Shown: positions 32,242 to 41,553, numbered from the stretch's first letter. The stretch is 45,474 nt of DNA from Nitrospirota bacterium (GCA_029261195.1 JAJDBU010000013.1:1-45474); one strand, 5' to 3'. The notes: generated from the letters alone by a model not told the origin. Translations and numbers: made by a program.

Positions 32242-32274
32242 GAAGCTCAGACCGAGGACATCTGTCCGAGCTTC
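32242..32274 (-). promoter_or_regulatory. Bulged hairpin between rpoN and hpf
   Basis: GAAGCTC (32242-32248) pairs with GAGCTTC (32268-32274), and inside it GGACA (32256-32260) pairs with TGTCC (32263-32267) around TC. Seven bases (32249-32255) bulge out on one side. The structure ends 11 bases before the hpf start on the transcript and could be a processing or attenuation signal. There is no T-run. Confidence 0.6.
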
Positions 32275-32281
32275 CAGAAAT

Positions 32282-33775
32282 TTAACAGGGTTTTCTTCTC
32301 CGACTTGCCGATTCGATGTTGAGCCATGCTCGATATTTTGTCACTGTTCTCCTTGCAATCTTGATATCCTGATCCCTCAATTTATTGACAATTTCATGAT
32401 CCTTCAAAGGGTGAGCGGAATCCTCATCGGCAACCATTTTTCTGATCACCTCTCGTACTGCAACCGAGGAACGGCTTTCAAGCTGTCCACCTGTACCCGG
32501 AATGCTGCTGTTGAAAAAGAATTTTAACTCAAAAATGCCCTGAGGTGTATGGATATATTTTTGAGTCGTCACACGGCTGACTGTCGATTCATGCATTGAG
32601 ATATCGTCTGCGACCTGCCTCAGGATCAGGGGTTTCAGATATTGAACCCCGCGTTCCAGAAATTCCTGCTGAAACTTCACGATGCTTTCTCCGACCAGCT
32701 GAATCGTCCGGTTTCTTTGTTCGATAGACCGCACGAGCCAGAGCGCCGAGCGGAACTTTTCTTCCAGATAGGTCTTTGTTGAGTCTGTGATGGCCCCTTT
32801 TTGTCGAAGCAGGCTTCGATAATAGGGGCTGATCTTTAATTTCGGCAGTCCGTCGTCATTTAACATAATGACGAATTTACCTTCCGATTTAACCACATAA
32901 AGGTCAGGGGTAATGTAGGCATTTTGGGATGTGAAATAGGGCCGCCCGGGTTTCGGTTCAAGATGTTCAATGACCTTTGCCGCTTGCAGTACCTCTTCTA
33001 CCGTCACCCCGCAGTCTTTTGCGATGGTTTGATAGCGTTTTCTTTCCAGCTCACCCAGGTAGTCGCTAATGATGGTTTCCACCAGAGAACCGGACAGCTC
33101 AAGCTGTTCAACCTGGATAAGCAGGCACTCAATGAGGTCTCTGGCACCGACGCCAACCGGGTCAAAGCCTTGAACGGTTCTCAAAACTGCTTCCACGACG
33201 CTGGTTGGCACATTTAGAGAGCCGACTAGAGAGCCGGAAATTTCTTCGAGAGATGTCTTAACATAGCCATTGTCATCAATTTCTCCGATGATGGCAGTAC
33301 CGATCTCCTTTTCCTTTTCAGTCATATTGGAGAGGCCCAACTGCCAGAGCAGATGATCGACAAGGCTCGTCGTATTGGCCAAGGTTTGTTCGAAGGAGGG
33401 GCGTTCATCATCCGGGGCGGCACTTGCGGAACTCCACCCTTCATCTCGACCGTCATCCAGGTAGTAGTTTTCCCATTTCAGATCAAGGTCCTCTTTTTGT
33501 TCCACCCTCTCTTCTTTGACTTGATCAACATCCACCTGATCAAGTCCCCCCTCTTGCCGATCAAGGTCACCCTCTTGCGTTGTTCGGGTGTCGCCGTCTT
33601 CCGGCGTTTCGCTACCCGGGTCTTCAAGGACGGGGTTTTCGACCATCTCCTGGTTAATAACCTGATCCAGTTCGAGTTTGGAGAGCTGAAGGAGTTTGAT
33701 CGCCTGCTGGAGTTGGGGGGTCATCACCAACTTTTGGGCCAGCTTTAGTTCAAGGCGAGGTCGCATATCAACCAT
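32282..33775 (-). CDS. rpoN: RNA polymerase sigma-54 factor
   Basis: At 497 residues all three regions are present. Region I is Gln/Leu-rich (LELKLAQKLVMTPQLQQAIKLL) and contacts activators. An acidic region II (about 50-110) is rich in Asp and Glu. The core-binding domain follows, then HTH segments (DISMHESTVSRVTTQKYIHTPQG) and the C-terminal RpoN box ARRTVTKYR, which reads the -24 element. The factor would serve the sigma-54 activator at 14421-15731. It starts 15 bases after the lptB stop, as in many Gram-negatives. Confidence 0.97.
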   Translation of the reverse strand: MVDMRPRLELKLAQKLVMTPQLQQAIKLLQLSKLELDQVINQEMVENPVLEDPGSETPEDGDTRTTQEGDLDRQEGGLDQVDVDQVKEERVEQKEDLDLKWENYYLDDGRDEGWSSASAAPDDERPSFEQTLANTTSLVDHLLWQLGLSNMTEKEKEIGTAIIGEIDDNGYVKTSLEEISGSLVGSLNVPTSVVEAVLRTVQGFDPVGVGARDLIECLLIQVEQLELSGSLVETIISDYLGELERKRYQTIAKDCGVTVEEVLQAAKVIEHLEPKPGRPYFTSQNAYITPDLYVVKSEGKFVIMLNDDGLPKLKISPYYRSLLRQKGAITDSTKTYLEEKFRSALWLVRSIEQRNRTIQLVGESIVKFQQEFLERGVQYLKPLILRQVADDISMHESTVSRVTTQKYIHTPQGIFELKFFFNSSIPGTGGQLESRSSVAVREVIRKMVADEDSAHPLKDHEIVNKLRDQDIKIARRTVTKYRAWLNIESASRRRKPC

Positions 33776-33790
33776 GAAAATTTATTCCTC

Positions 33791-34552
33791 TTAAGACGAA
33801 CTGAAGATTTCTTCCGACTGATTCTGCCACTGGAAACGTTCTCCCAGATAGAGCGCCTTCGCTTCCGGATGCGCCGCAATTTCAGCGGGCGTACCTGAAA
33901 CCAATATCTTTCCCTCATGAATAATATAGGCACGATCTGTGATTGCAAGCGTTTCCTGGACGTTGTGGTCGGTGATTAGAATGCCGATGCCTTTTTCTTT
34001 TAATCGGGAAATGGTTTTTTGCAACTCAAGAACGATGAGAGGGTCAATGCCCGCAAAAGGTTCATCCAAAAGAATAAACTGCGGAGAAAGTACAAGCGCC
34101 CGCGTGATTTCAAGCCGCCTTCGCTCTCCTCCTGAAAGTGTGTAAGCCTTGTTTTTCGCAAGGTGAGTGATGTCCAACTCGGCTAAGAGCGATTGTAGGC
34201 GAGTATCCTGTTCTGAAGAGGAAAGGCCGAGGGTCTCAAGGATAATGATAATGTTTTCTTCCACCGTAAGTTTTCGGAAAATTGAGGCTTCTTGAGGCAG
34301 GTAACTGACGCCCTGCCGGGCACGCTGATACATCGGGACCTCTGTAATCGGTTTACCGTTGATCGACACACAGCCTTTGCTGGGTGCGGTCAGGCCGACG
34401 ATCATGTAAAAGGTGGTTGTCTTTCCAGCGCCGTTCGGACCTAACAAGCCGACAACCTCTCCTCGATTGACCTCAATACTCACGCCTTGAACAACGCTTC
34501 GATTATTGTATTTTTTTTCAAGACCGACTGCTTTGAGCAAAATCTTCCTCAT
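33791..34552 (-). CDS. lptB: Lipopolysaccharide export ATP-binding protein LptB
   Basis: The 253-residue ABC ATPase has Walker [10 protein letters not shown], signature [11 protein letters not shown], Walker [13 protein letters not shown] and the H-loop TDHNVQETL. It also shows [18 protein letters not shown], which is characteristic of LptB. LptB powers extraction of lipopolysaccharide from the inner membrane with LptFG, not seen in this window. It lies between lptA (25 bases upstream) and rpoN. Confidence 0.96.
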   Translation of the reverse strand: MRKILLKAVGLEKKYNNRSVVQGVSIEVNRGEVVGLLGPNGAGKTTTFYMIVGLTAPSKGCVSINGKPITEVPMYQRARQGVSYLPQEASIFRKLTVEENIIIILETLGLSSSEQDTRLQSLLAELDITHLAKNKAYTLSGGERRRLEITRALVLSPQFILLDEPFAGIDPLIVLELQKTISRLKEKGIGILITDHNVQETLAITDRAYIIHEGKILVSGTPAEIAAHPEAKALYLGERFQWQNQSEEIFSSS

Positions 34553-34577
34553 TTAGAGGTATTTTCAGGTGAATAAG

Positions 34578-35150
34578 TTACCTGTTGTGCAGATTGATGT
34601 CGCCAGGTGCATTTTGAATGACAACCTCGCTTTCTGTAACAAGGGTCCGCTCTTGGTCCATAAAAAAAGTGATCTCCTTGCCCTTAATTCGATAGCCCTC
34701 TTCCCAGAGTTCAGGGTTTCCAGTCAGGATAATCACTTCCTTCAATCTATCAAAAACACCCTTTTCAGCCTTTGCATGCTGTGTCCCTTTTTTAATCCGC
34801 ACTTGCCCAGAGGCGATGATTTTCGAGACCTGTTGTGCTCCATTGACCTTCTCCAATTCCGATGGCGCGGTCTCCTGGATCAAAAAAATCTCTGCACGGT
34901 CCGATTCGAGCAGCAAGCCTTCTTTCTTGATGATGACGGTTCCCTCAAAGATAATTTTATCTTTGAGATTCTGAAACACCATTTTATCCGAGGTAATTGA
35001 AAGCGGGTCATTTGATTTTTCAAGTGACTTTTCAGGTGAACTTTCTGCAACAGAAATCTCGGCAGCGCTTAGACCCCATCCGGGGAAAAGAGAAAAAAGA
35101 AGCAACAGAACAAGCTGTTTTCTAATAAACAAGCGCTTTAACATCACCAA
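34578..35150 (-). CDS. lptA: Lipopolysaccharide transport periplasmic protein LptA
   Basis: The 190-residue protein has a signal peptide (hydrophobic core about 12-27, then LSAAEIS) and an OstA/LptA beta-jellyroll. Repeating strands include PLSITSDKMVFQNLKDKIIFEGTV, ASGQVRIKKGTQHAKAEKGVF and ILTGNPELWEEGYRIKGKEI. LptA polymerises into the periplasmic bridge that carries lipopolysaccharide to the outer membrane. The start overlaps the end of lptC by 29 bases; a Met two codons in is also possible. Confidence 0.92.
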   Translation of the reverse strand: MVMLKRLFIRKQLVLLLLFSLFPGWGLSAAEISVAESSPEKSLEKSNDPLSITSDKMVFQNLKDKIIFEGTVIIKKEGLLLESDRAEIFLIQETAPSELEKVNGAQQVSKIIASGQVRIKKGTQHAKAEKGVFDRLKEVIILTGNPELWEEGYRIKGKEITFFMDQERTLVTESEVVIQNAPGDINLHNR

Positions 35151-35691
35151 TAACAGTCATCTCTTCCTCGTCGACCAGGATGGCCAGCTCATTTCCATCA
35201 ATCTCGGCCCCAAGTCCTGAAATATGAACCGGCCCCTGAGAGAAGAGAACCCTCTGACCTTCATTCCACCTCAAACCGGATGTTTCTACGGAATAGCGAT
35301 TTTTAAGTTCGATCGTCATGAGACCTTTATTTTTCCGGATAAAAAAATCTTTCTTATCCGACGAAATTTCTCCTGTATCTCCTTTAATCAGGACCTGTCC
35401 TTCATTTCCATAAGGCATGGTCGCCGTGATATCTCTCAGGCGGGCAATTTGTATTTTTTCAAACAATTCCGCCTCTGACGCCCTCAGCGTCCACGACGAA
35501 TTTCCCTCGCCAGTCTGAACAAAGGAGAAAGACTGAACCCGGGTATCGGCTTCACTACTCGAGAGGGTCGCCATTGGGACTGAAGTTCTCTCTATCAAGG
35601 TAGATCTCACTGAAAAGACAAGGAATAAAACGAATCCAAGAGCGAGAAGGAGGAGGAGGCACTTTCGGACTTGAATTTTGAGGGTTTCCAT
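35122..35691 (-). CDS. lptC: Lipopolysaccharide export protein LptC
   Basis: From ATG 35691 there are 189 residues. One N-terminal transmembrane helix (about 10-27, LLLLLALGFVLFLVFSV) is followed by a periplasmic LptC beta-jellyroll: SFVQTGEGNSSWTLRASEAELFEK, GDTGEISSDKKDFFIRKNKG and LRWNEGQRVLFSQGPVHISG. LptC receives lipopolysaccharide from LptBFG and hands it to LptA. A TTG at 35745 would add 18 residues and a second hydrophobic stretch, unlike the family, so I prefer 35691 although its ribosome-binding site is poor. It is the first gene of the long minus-strand run. Confidence 0.9.
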   Translation of the reverse strand: METLKIQVRKCLLLLLALGFVLFLVFSVRSTLIERTSVPMATLSSSEADTRVQSFSFVQTGEGNSSWTLRASEAELFEKIQIARLRDITATMPYGNEGQVLIKGDTGEISSDKKDFFIRKNKGLMTIELKNRYSVETSGLRWNEGQRVLFSQGPVHISGLGAEIDGNELAILVDEEEMTVIGDVKALVY

Positions 35692-35803
35692 GCTGTAAAC
35701 GTAACACAAACAAACGAGTAAAGCCAGTAAGACAAGATACGGCAAGAGTATTGCATTACTAAAGGAATTTCAATAGTTCCTTTCAAAGAAGGTCTGTTTT
35801 TTC

Positions 35804-35832
35804 TTGACACAAATGAGAAAAAGGGATAGAAA
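35804..35832 (+). promoter_or_regulatory. Sigma-70 promoter for the secreted-protein gene at 35883
   Basis: TTGACA (35804-35809), 17 bases, TAGAAA (35827-35832): perfect -35 and a four-of-six -10, about 50 bases before the start codon. A 7-bp inverted repeat (AAAGGAA 35761-35767 / TTCCTTT 35777-35783) lies just upstream. Confidence 0.6.
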
Positions 35833-35882
35833 TAGCCCCATTGTCTGACCACCTTTGCCTGACCCCCCTTTTGGAGGATATA

Positions 35883-36650
35883 ATGACTAAAAAACTTTTT
35901 GTTTCTTTAGTGATCATCGCCGCTATTTTCACCGCGAACTCGTCGCTATTCGCCGCTGACGCACCTAAGTCAACTGCAAAATTGAAAATCGAAAAACTCT
36001 TTCCCTCAGATGTAGGCTTAAAAACCCTCTTTGACGCTACGGTTGCGGTTCTCACGGAAAAGGGTTTGGCGGTCCACCCCCTCAAAAATATGAAAGCAAA
36101 ACTGAAAGAAAAAAAAGGGAAGGGGAAGATAAAAACGCCGGTCTACCGTTATTTTAAAATATTTTCCGCCAAACCCGTAGTCGAAAACCACTACCGGGAT
36201 TCATATGTGCTCGTGTTTAAAGTCATCGAAACAGAAAAGCCCTTACCGGTAGAACCTGAGGCCGTGAAAGAGGGAGAGGCCGCTACTCCCGCAGATGCAT
36301 CGGCGGGCTCCTTAGATGCTGCCGCCACACCCGTTGATCCGACGGCAAATGCCGGTACGGAGAGTGCGCCTGGCACAGCAGAAGGCGAAATCGTTGCTGC
36401 ACCCCCGGAAGCTCCTCCTGCTCCCGCTGTTGAAATCATCAAAAACGTGAACTTGGCAATCGCTCGAAAATTCGAGATCCACAACGATGAAACACGAAAA
36501 TGGGACAAGGCCGATCCTGTTGAACATCCGGTGGGCTACACAGTTGTCTATCTGCTGGACGCAATTGAAAAACGATTGTCTTCAGGAGAAAATGCAGAAA
36601 AAGTCGAACAGGCCAACCTCAACATCAATCCGCCGATCAACGTCCAATAA
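35883..36650 (+). CDS. Secreted protein of unknown function with Pro/Ala-rich linker
   Basis: The 255-residue protein starts at ATG 35883 with GGAGG (35873-35877). A signal peptide ending SSLFAADA leads to a first folded part (about 26-125) with KLKIEKLFPSDVGLKTLFDATVAVL. Next comes a low-complexity Ala/Pro/Glu linker (about 126-185), then a second part with VEIIKNVNLAIARKFEIHNDETRKW and VGYTVVYLLDAIEKRL. No known family is recognised. It stands alone between its own promoter and a strong terminator, so it is a single-gene unit. Confidence 0.8.
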   Translation: MTKKLFVSLVIIAAIFTANSSLFAADAPKSTAKLKIEKLFPSDVGLKTLFDATVAVLTEKGLAVHPLKNMKAKLKEKKGKGKIKTPVYRYFKIFSAKPVVENHYRDSYVLVFKVIETEKPLPVEPEAVKEGEAATPADASAGSLDAAATPVDPTANAGTESAPGTAEGEIVAAPPEAPPAPAVEIIKNVNLAIARKFEIHNDETRKWDKADPVEHPVGYTVVYLLDAIEKRLSSGENAEKVEQANLNINPPINVQ

Positions 36651-36688
36651 GCCCGTATTGGTACTAGACTTTAAGGAAGAACCTCTTC

Positions 36689-36715
36689 GCCCCCCGTTTT
36701 CGGGGGGCTTTTTTT
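36689..36715 (+). terminator. Rho-independent terminator
   Basis: GCCCCCCG (36689-36696), loop TTTT, CGGGGGGC (36701-36708), then seven T (36709-36715). This is a textbook terminator 38 bases after the stop of the secreted-protein gene. Confidence 0.95.
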
Positions 36716-36719
36716 GTCC

Positions 36720-36749
36720 GTGACAGCCCTCTTTAGAGAATGATAAAAT
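36720..36749 (+). promoter_or_regulatory. Possible sigma-70 promoter of the uppS-ispG operon
   Basis: GTGACA (36720-36725), 18 bases, TAAAAT (36744-36749): five of six matches at each box. It lies directly after the terminator and about 79 bases before the first gene of the run. Confidence 0.5.
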
Positions 36750-36827
36750 CGCCGCCGTGATGTGCATGACGGAAATGAGAAAGAAGGCATCGACTCCATC
36801 GACATTTTTTAATCAGGAGCATAGACT

Positions 36828-37643
36828 TTGAGGCTCTTTTTTCAACCGATAGAAATAATATTGGCTCAATTATTATTAAGACCATGGCTTGTTTTAGCAA
36901 TCTTCCTACTTCAAGCCTTCATGGGATCACAACTTGCTGTGTATGCAGCCGACACACAAGCCCCTAAGGTGCAAAGCTCTGATGTAATTGAAGGAAATAT
37001 TGATGACGTCGCCAGGGCGATACTCACCTATTTCCCGAAGGTTAAGGGAAAGGTCATCACACTCAAAGAGGAAGAAATTGCGGTCGATCTCGGCGGAAAA
37101 CGAGGACTTTCACGTGGGACACTCCTGACCGTTTATCGTGAGGGAGAGCACTTTCACCATCCTGTGACTGGTGTTCCGCTCGGACGATTTGAAGATGCGG
37201 TCGGAATCCTCGAAGTCAATCGCTTTGAGTCCTCCCGTCTCTTCGCCCGTCCCATTCCACCAAAGACTGAAATTCGGGTCGGCGATCTTATCCGCATTAC
37301 CGCAACGCGTATTCCCCTTTCGGTTTCCTTGTCATCCGATACGGGCCACCCCTTTTTAATGAATGAGTTGGTTTTAGCCCTTGCCCATACAGGACGGTTC
37401 AAAATAGAATCACTGTCTCCGGGTTCAGATTTAAATGCGTCCCGTAAAGGGGATCATCTCTACCACATCGAACTGGCAACCTCCCGACAGGACGATCGCT
37501 TTTCGATGGACCTTCAGATTCAAAATACCTACACTGGAACAACACTTGCGAAACTTTCCGTCCTGATTAAGCAGTCTAGAGAGAGTGACTTGATCCTGGA
37601 ACATTTACAGTTTCAGTTATTTGAACAACGCCAAAAGAAATAA
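36828..37643 (+). CDS. Secreted protein with FlgT-C-like domain, function unknown
   Basis: The 271-residue protein starts at TTG 36828 with AGGAG (36814-36818). The N-terminus has a hydrophobic segment (about 17-40) ending AVYAADT, probably a long signal peptide. Residues about 63-160 resemble the C-terminal domain of FlgT and related envelope proteins: VKGKVITLKEEEIAVDLGG, GLSRGTLLTVYREGE, then PVTGVPLGRFEDAVGILEV and IRVGDLIRI. The rest reads like a beta-rich domain (HLYHIELATSR...MDLQIQNTYTG). It heads the operon leading into uppS (six bases downstream). Its role is unknown. Confidence 0.75.
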   Translation: MRLFFQPIEIILAQLLLRPWLVLAIFLLQAFMGSQLAVYAADTQAPKVQSSDVIEGNIDDVARAILTYFPKVKGKVITLKEEEIAVDLGGKRGLSRGTLLTVYREGEHFHHPVTGVPLGRFEDAVGILEVNRFESSRLFARPIPPKTEIRVGDLIRITATRIPLSVSLSSDTGHPFLMNELVLALAHTGRFKIESLSPGSDLNASRKGDHLYHIELATSRQDDRFSMDLQIQNTYTGTTLAKLSVLIKQSRESDLILEHLQFQLFEQRQKK

Positions 37644-37649
37644 GCGCTC

Positions 37650-38468
37650 ATGCGACTGAAACTTGACCAAAAAAAAATGACCGAAGAGGAAGCCGAGCTT
37701 CTTGCCAAGATCGATTTGAGCAAACTTCCGAAACATGTTGCCATCATCATGGACGGCAACGGACGTTGGGCGTCAAAGCGGCATCTGCCCAGAATATCGG
37801 GCCACCAACGGGGCATCCGCTCTGTTCGAGAGATCATCACCTTTGCCAGAGAAATCGGAGTCAAGCACTTGACGCTCTATGCTTTTTCCAATGAAAACTG
37901 GAGCCGTCCCATCAAAGAGGTCTCCCGATTGATGATCCTTCTGGAGAACTACCTGATCAGAGAACTCGACACGATGATGTCGAATGGTATCCGCTTCCGG
38001 GCAATCGGCCAGATTGATCGTCTGCAAAGCTCTGTTTCCAAATTAATCCAGTCGGTTGAGGAAAAGACCAAACAGAACGATAAAATGACCCTCGTACTCG
38101 CATTAAGTTACGGCGGCAGAACAGAGATTGTCGACGCCGTCAAGAAAGTTGCAGAGGCAATTCAAAAGGAACAGATTTCACTGAAAGATCTTGATGAAAC
38201 ACTTTTTTCCACTTACCTTTATACTGACGACCTACCTGATCCGGACTTGATGATCCGGACAAGCGGAGAAATCCGGATCAGTAATTTTTTCCTCTGGCAG
38301 GTCGCCTACACCGAACTCTACTTCACAAAAACCTTGTGGCCGGACTTTAGAAAACGGGACTTTCTGCTTGCCCTACTTGACTATCAGGGGCGAGAACGCC
38401 GCTTTGGGCTAGTCTCAGGGAAAAGCTCAGTTTCCTATAGCGAAAAACAGATCGAGGGCTTAATATGA
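37650..38468 (+). CDS. uppS: Undecaprenyl diphosphate synthase (cis-prenyltransferase)
   Basis: The 272-residue enzyme extends farnesyl diphosphate with eight isoprene units to the C55 carrier used for peptidoglycan and lipopolysaccharide. Signatures are IIMDGNGRWASKR (Asp35 binds magnesium), HQRGIRSVREI, LYAFSNENWSRP, and the C-terminal DLMIRTSGEIRISNFFLWQVAYTELYFT. ATG 37650 is used; Met10 (37677) is an alternative, since the first residues are not conserved in the family. It overlaps cdsA by four bases. Confidence 0.96.
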   Translation: MRLKLDQKKMTEEEAELLAKIDLSKLPKHVAIIMDGNGRWASKRHLPRISGHQRGIRSVREIITFAREIGVKHLTLYAFSNENWSRPIKEVSRLMILLENYLIRELDTMMSNGIRFRAIGQIDRLQSSVSKLIQSVEEKTKQNDKMTLVLALSYGGRTEIVDAVKKVAEAIQKEQISLKDLDETLFSTYLYTDDLPDPDLMIRTSGEIRISNFFLWQVAYTELYFTKTLWPDFRKRDFLLALLDYQGRERRFGLVSGKSSVSYSEKQIEGLI

Positions 38469-39265
38469 TCCGTTCCAGTCGAGTTCTTACTGCAATCATC
38501 CTTCTCCCGATTCTTGTCACTCTGATCTGGACACTACCACCCTTCGGCTTCTTTCTCTTTATCTCAATCGTCATTCTTCGTGTTCAGTATGAGTTTTATC
38601 TGCTCTATCTTCCAAAAGAAAACTTAGGGGCAATCCTTTTTGGGCTGGGATTGGGCTTTCTTTTTTTAAGCGCGATTTATTTTCGACTCTCGCCGCTTTC
38701 CGGCATTTTAGCCTTGCTTATGATGTTCTGCCTGCTACATACCCTTTCGACATTTAAAGATATTAAGCCCGCCTTTGCAGACAGTGCGGTCCTTTTCATG
38801 GGCATTATTTATATCTGCGGTTTCTTGAGCCACCTGATTTTAATCCGCAATCACCCCGCCGGTATGGGACTCATCTCTCTGCTCCTACTGATGATCTGGG
38901 GAGGGGATGCGGGGGCCTACTACATTGGCCGGGGGATGGGAAAACGCAAACTCTCTCCCAGGGTCAGTCCGAACAAAACGGTCGAAGGCGCAATCGGAGG
39001 GGTCATTGTCACCTTCCTTGCAGCCGCAGTAGCAAAACTCACCTTCCTCCCGCTTTTTTCCTGGGCCGACCTGATCATCCTTGCTCCTCTCCTAGGTGGA
39101 TTCGGCATCTTAGGTGATCTCTGCGAATCAATGCTGAAACGCTCGGCAGGCGTCAAAGACTCCAGTGCCCTCGTACCGGCCCATGGCGGTCTCTTCGACA
39201 AACTCGACAGCATTGCCTTTGCTGCTCCGCTCCTTTACTATTATCTTATATTTGTCAAAGGCTAA
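38465..39265 (+). CDS. cdsA: Phosphatidate cytidylyltransferase
   Basis: The 266-residue membrane protein has about seven hydrophobic helices. It makes CDP-diacylglycerol from phosphatidate and CTP, the entry to all phospholipids. The C-terminal signature is complete: SPNKTVEGAIGG, then GDLCESMLKRSAGVKDSS..VPAHGGLFDKLDS. The last part reads VPAHGG where most members have LPGHGG. Its start overlaps the uppS stop by four bases, and dxr begins 28 bases after its stop. Confidence 0.95.
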   Translation: MIRSSRVLTAIILLPILVTLIWTLPPFGFFLFISIVILRVQYEFYLLYLPKENLGAILFGLGLGFLFLSAIYFRLSPLSGILALLMMFCLLHTLSTFKDIKPAFADSAVLFMGIIYICGFLSHLILIRNHPAGMGLISLLLLMIWGGDAGAYYIGRGMGKRKLSPRVSPNKTVEGAIGGVIVTFLAAAVAKLTFLPLFSWADLIILAPLLGGFGILGDLCESMLKRSAGVKDSSALVPAHGGLFDKLDSIAFAAPLLYYYLIFVKG

Positions 39266-39293
39266 TTCCCTTGTCGTCAGGCAAGTCCTCATT

Positions 39294-40457
39294 ATGAAGC
39301 ACATCGTCATCCTCGGCGCGACCGGTTCCATCGGAACCAACACCCTGGACATCATCAACCGCTTCCCGGATCGCTTCCAAGTCCTTGGTTTGACGGCCAA
39401 ATCGAGCGATGATAAACTTGAAAAAATCATTCGTTGCGTAAAACCTGCGGTCGTTGCATTGTCTGACCCGAAGGCCGCTGCCGCCCTAAAGCGTCGGATT
39501 GCCTCACTGAATGTCGAGGTTCTGTCCGGTGAAGAGGGCGTGAAGCAGGTAGCTTGTCTTCCGGAAGCAGAGCTTGTGATCTCCGCTATTGTTGGTGCGG
39601 CGGGACTTCTCCCGACCCTGAGTGCAATAAAATCGGGGAAAACAGTTGCCTTGGCCAACAAGGAGCCGATGGTTATGGCAGGTGAGATCATACAGCGAGA
39701 AGCAAAAAAAAGAGCCGTGCCCATTCTTCCGATTGACAGTGAACATTCAGCGATTTTTCAAGTCTTAAACGGTGAGCGACATGGTGATATCAAACGCATC
39801 GTTCTGACTGCGTCGGGCGGCCCCTTACTGAAATTGAGCAAGGCAATGAAGCAGAAGGTCACAAAAAAAGAAGCACTGGCCCACCCGAACTGGAAGATGG
39901 GCCCGAAGATTTCGATCGACTCTGCGACCTTGATGAACAAGGGCCTTGAGATCATCGAGGCAAAATGGCTTTTTGATCTGCCACCGGGAAAAATTGACGT
40001 CCTCATCCATCCGCAAAGCATCATCCACTCCATGGTCGAATTTATTGATCGCTCCGTCATCGCCCAAATGGGTCTGCCGGACATGCGCGTACCCATTTCC
40101 TATGTCCTCAACTACCCGGAAAGAACAGCGCTGCCCCTGCCATCACTTGATCTTGCTGCCCTGGGTACACTAAGCTTTGAGGCGCCTGACTTTGAACGTT
40201 TTCCGCTGCTGACTGTCGCCTATGAGGTGCTTAAAGAGGGACTGACCCTGCCATCGGTTTTAAACGCAGCTAATGAGGTCGCTGTCTCCGCTTTTCTCGA
40301 AGAGCGAATCTGTTTTGGCGACATCGAACGCGTGGTCAGGCAGACCGTCGATGCTCACCTCCCTCAAAAGGCCGAAACCATTGAGGATGTGATGGCAGCC
40401 GACGCCTGGGCACGCACGGAAGGCGCGCAGGTAGTACAACAGATTGGCTCTTGTTAA
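39294..40457 (+). CDS. dxr: 1-deoxy-D-xylulose 5-phosphate reductoisomerase
   Basis: From ATG 39294 the protein has 387 residues and begins MKHIVILGATGSIGTNTLDII with the NADPH motif GATGSIG. It continues ALANKEPMVMAGE, PIDSEHSAIFQ (metal ligands and substrate), ASGGPLL, the HPNWKMGPKISIDSATLMNKGLE block and the C-terminal LNAANEVAV. It converts DXP to MEP, step two of the MEP pathway, and is the target of fosmidomycin. An upstream in-frame start inside cdsA would add 43 unrelated residues and is rejected. There is no strong ribosome-binding site, so translation may be coupled to cdsA. Confidence 0.97.
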   Translation: MKHIVILGATGSIGTNTLDIINRFPDRFQVLGLTAKSSDDKLEKIIRCVKPAVVALSDPKAAAALKRRIASLNVEVLSGEEGVKQVACLPEAELVISAIVGAAGLLPTLSAIKSGKTVALANKEPMVMAGEIIQREAKKRAVPILPIDSEHSAIFQVLNGERHGDIKRIVLTASGGPLLKLSKAMKQKVTKKEALAHPNWKMGPKISIDSATLMNKGLEIIEAKWLFDLPPGKIDVLIHPQSIIHSMVEFIDRSVIAQMGLPDMRVPISYVLNYPERTALPLPSLDLAALGTLSFEAPDFERFPLLTVAYEVLKEGLTLPSVLNAANEVAVSAFLEERICFGDIERVVRQTVDAHLPQKAETIEDVMAADAWARTEGAQVVQQIGSC

Positions 40458-40482
40458 AATTTAGAAAGAAAGGAGCGTAAAC

Positions 40483-41553
40483 ATGACTTCAATTCTTACC
40501 TTCCTGGCCGTATTAGGGGTATTGGTCCTTGTGCATGAATTTGGTCATTTCATTGTGGCCCGCTGGTGTGGGGTAGAAGTCGAAACCTTTTCTTTGGGTT
40601 TCGGTCCGAAAATCGCCTCGAAAAAAGTGGGAGCGACGGAATACTGCCTTTCAATTGTCCCGCTCGGGGGCTATGTCAAGATGTTTGGAGATGACCCGAA
40701 TGAAGAAGTCGATGCGGAAGATGCCGGCCGCGCCTTTTTGACTCAAGCCGTGAGTAAGAAAATCGCCATTGTTTTTGCCGGGCCTTTTTTTAATCTCATC
40801 CTGGCCTTTTTAATTTTTTCGGGTGTCTTCCTGGTGGGTGTGCCTGCATTGACGCCTGATGTCGGGGAGGTTCAGGAAGGCTCCGCCGCCGAAGCGGGGG
40901 GCTTGCTGGCCGGTGACAAGGTCTTAGCCATTGAAGGTGAGGCGGTTACACAGTGGGAAGATATTCGTACAACACTGCAAACAAGCAGAGGTCGAGGCCT
41001 CGACTTTCTGGTCATGCGAGAGGGCACTGAAACGCATTTAACCATCGCGCCGATCATGAAGGAAGTTGAAGATGTCTTTGGCGATCCCAAACAGCTCTGG
41101 TTAATCGGCATTCTGCCGACTGGCGACCAAATGACAAAGCGCTACGGCCCCATCGATGCGATTGTCATGGGCATGGAGCGCACCGTCAGCACCACCGTCC
41201 TGAATGTCGTGGGTATTTTTAAACTCATCCAGGGAAAAATCTCCTCCGATAATATCGGCGGGCCCATCATGATTGCCCAAATGGCCGGTCAACAAGCATC
41301 GGAGGGTTTCCTAAATGTCATCCTTTTTGTCGCCATCCTGAGTATCAACTTAGGGATCATCAACCTGTTTCCCATCCCTGTTTTAGATGGAGGCCATCTC
41401 TTTTTCTTCGGGATCGAAGCGATCATCGGTCGCCCCGTCAGCATTAAAAAAAGGGAAATCGCCCAACAGGTCGGCCTCTTTCTAATTGTCTCCCTGATGG
41501 TCTTCGCCTTTTATAACGATATTATGCGCTTCTTCGTCAATCCGAGTTCATGA
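40483..41553 (+). CDS. rseP: RseP-type site-2 membrane metalloprotease
   Basis: The 356-residue protein has the zinc motif HEFGH (18-22) in the first membrane helix. A PDZ domain (about 110-205) carries [23 protein letters not shown], and the second catalytic motif [12 protein letters not shown] is in a late helix. Family members have [10 protein letters not shown]; the Phe is a mild change. The enzyme cuts anti-sigma factors within the membrane in envelope stress and clears signal-peptide remnants. A good AAAGGAG precedes ATG 40483. Only one PDZ domain is evident, against two in E. coli. The stop overlaps ispG by four bases. Confidence 0.95.
   Translation: MTSILTFLAVLGVLVLVHEFGHFIVARWCGVEVETFSLGFGPKIASKKVGATEYCLSIVPLGGYVKMFGDDPNEEVDAEDAGRAFLTQAVSKKIAIVFAGPFFNLILAFLIFSGVFLVGVPALTPDVGEVQEGSAAEAGGLLAGDKVLAIEGEAVTQWEDIRTTLQTSRGRGLDFLVMREGTETHLTIAPIMKEVEDVFGDPKQLWLIGILPTGDQMTKRYGPIDAIVMGMERTVSTTVLNVVGIFKLIQGKISSDNIGGPIMIAQMAGQQASEGFLNVILFVAILSINLGIINLFPIPVLDGGHLFFFGIEAIIGRPVSIKKREIAQQVGLFLIVSLMVFAFYNDIMRFFVNPSS

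Noticed and set aside
39165-39293. Upstream start for dxr inside cdsA
   Set aside because: The added 43 residues are out-of-frame cdsA sequence; DXR proteins begin at the MKHIVILGATGS motif.
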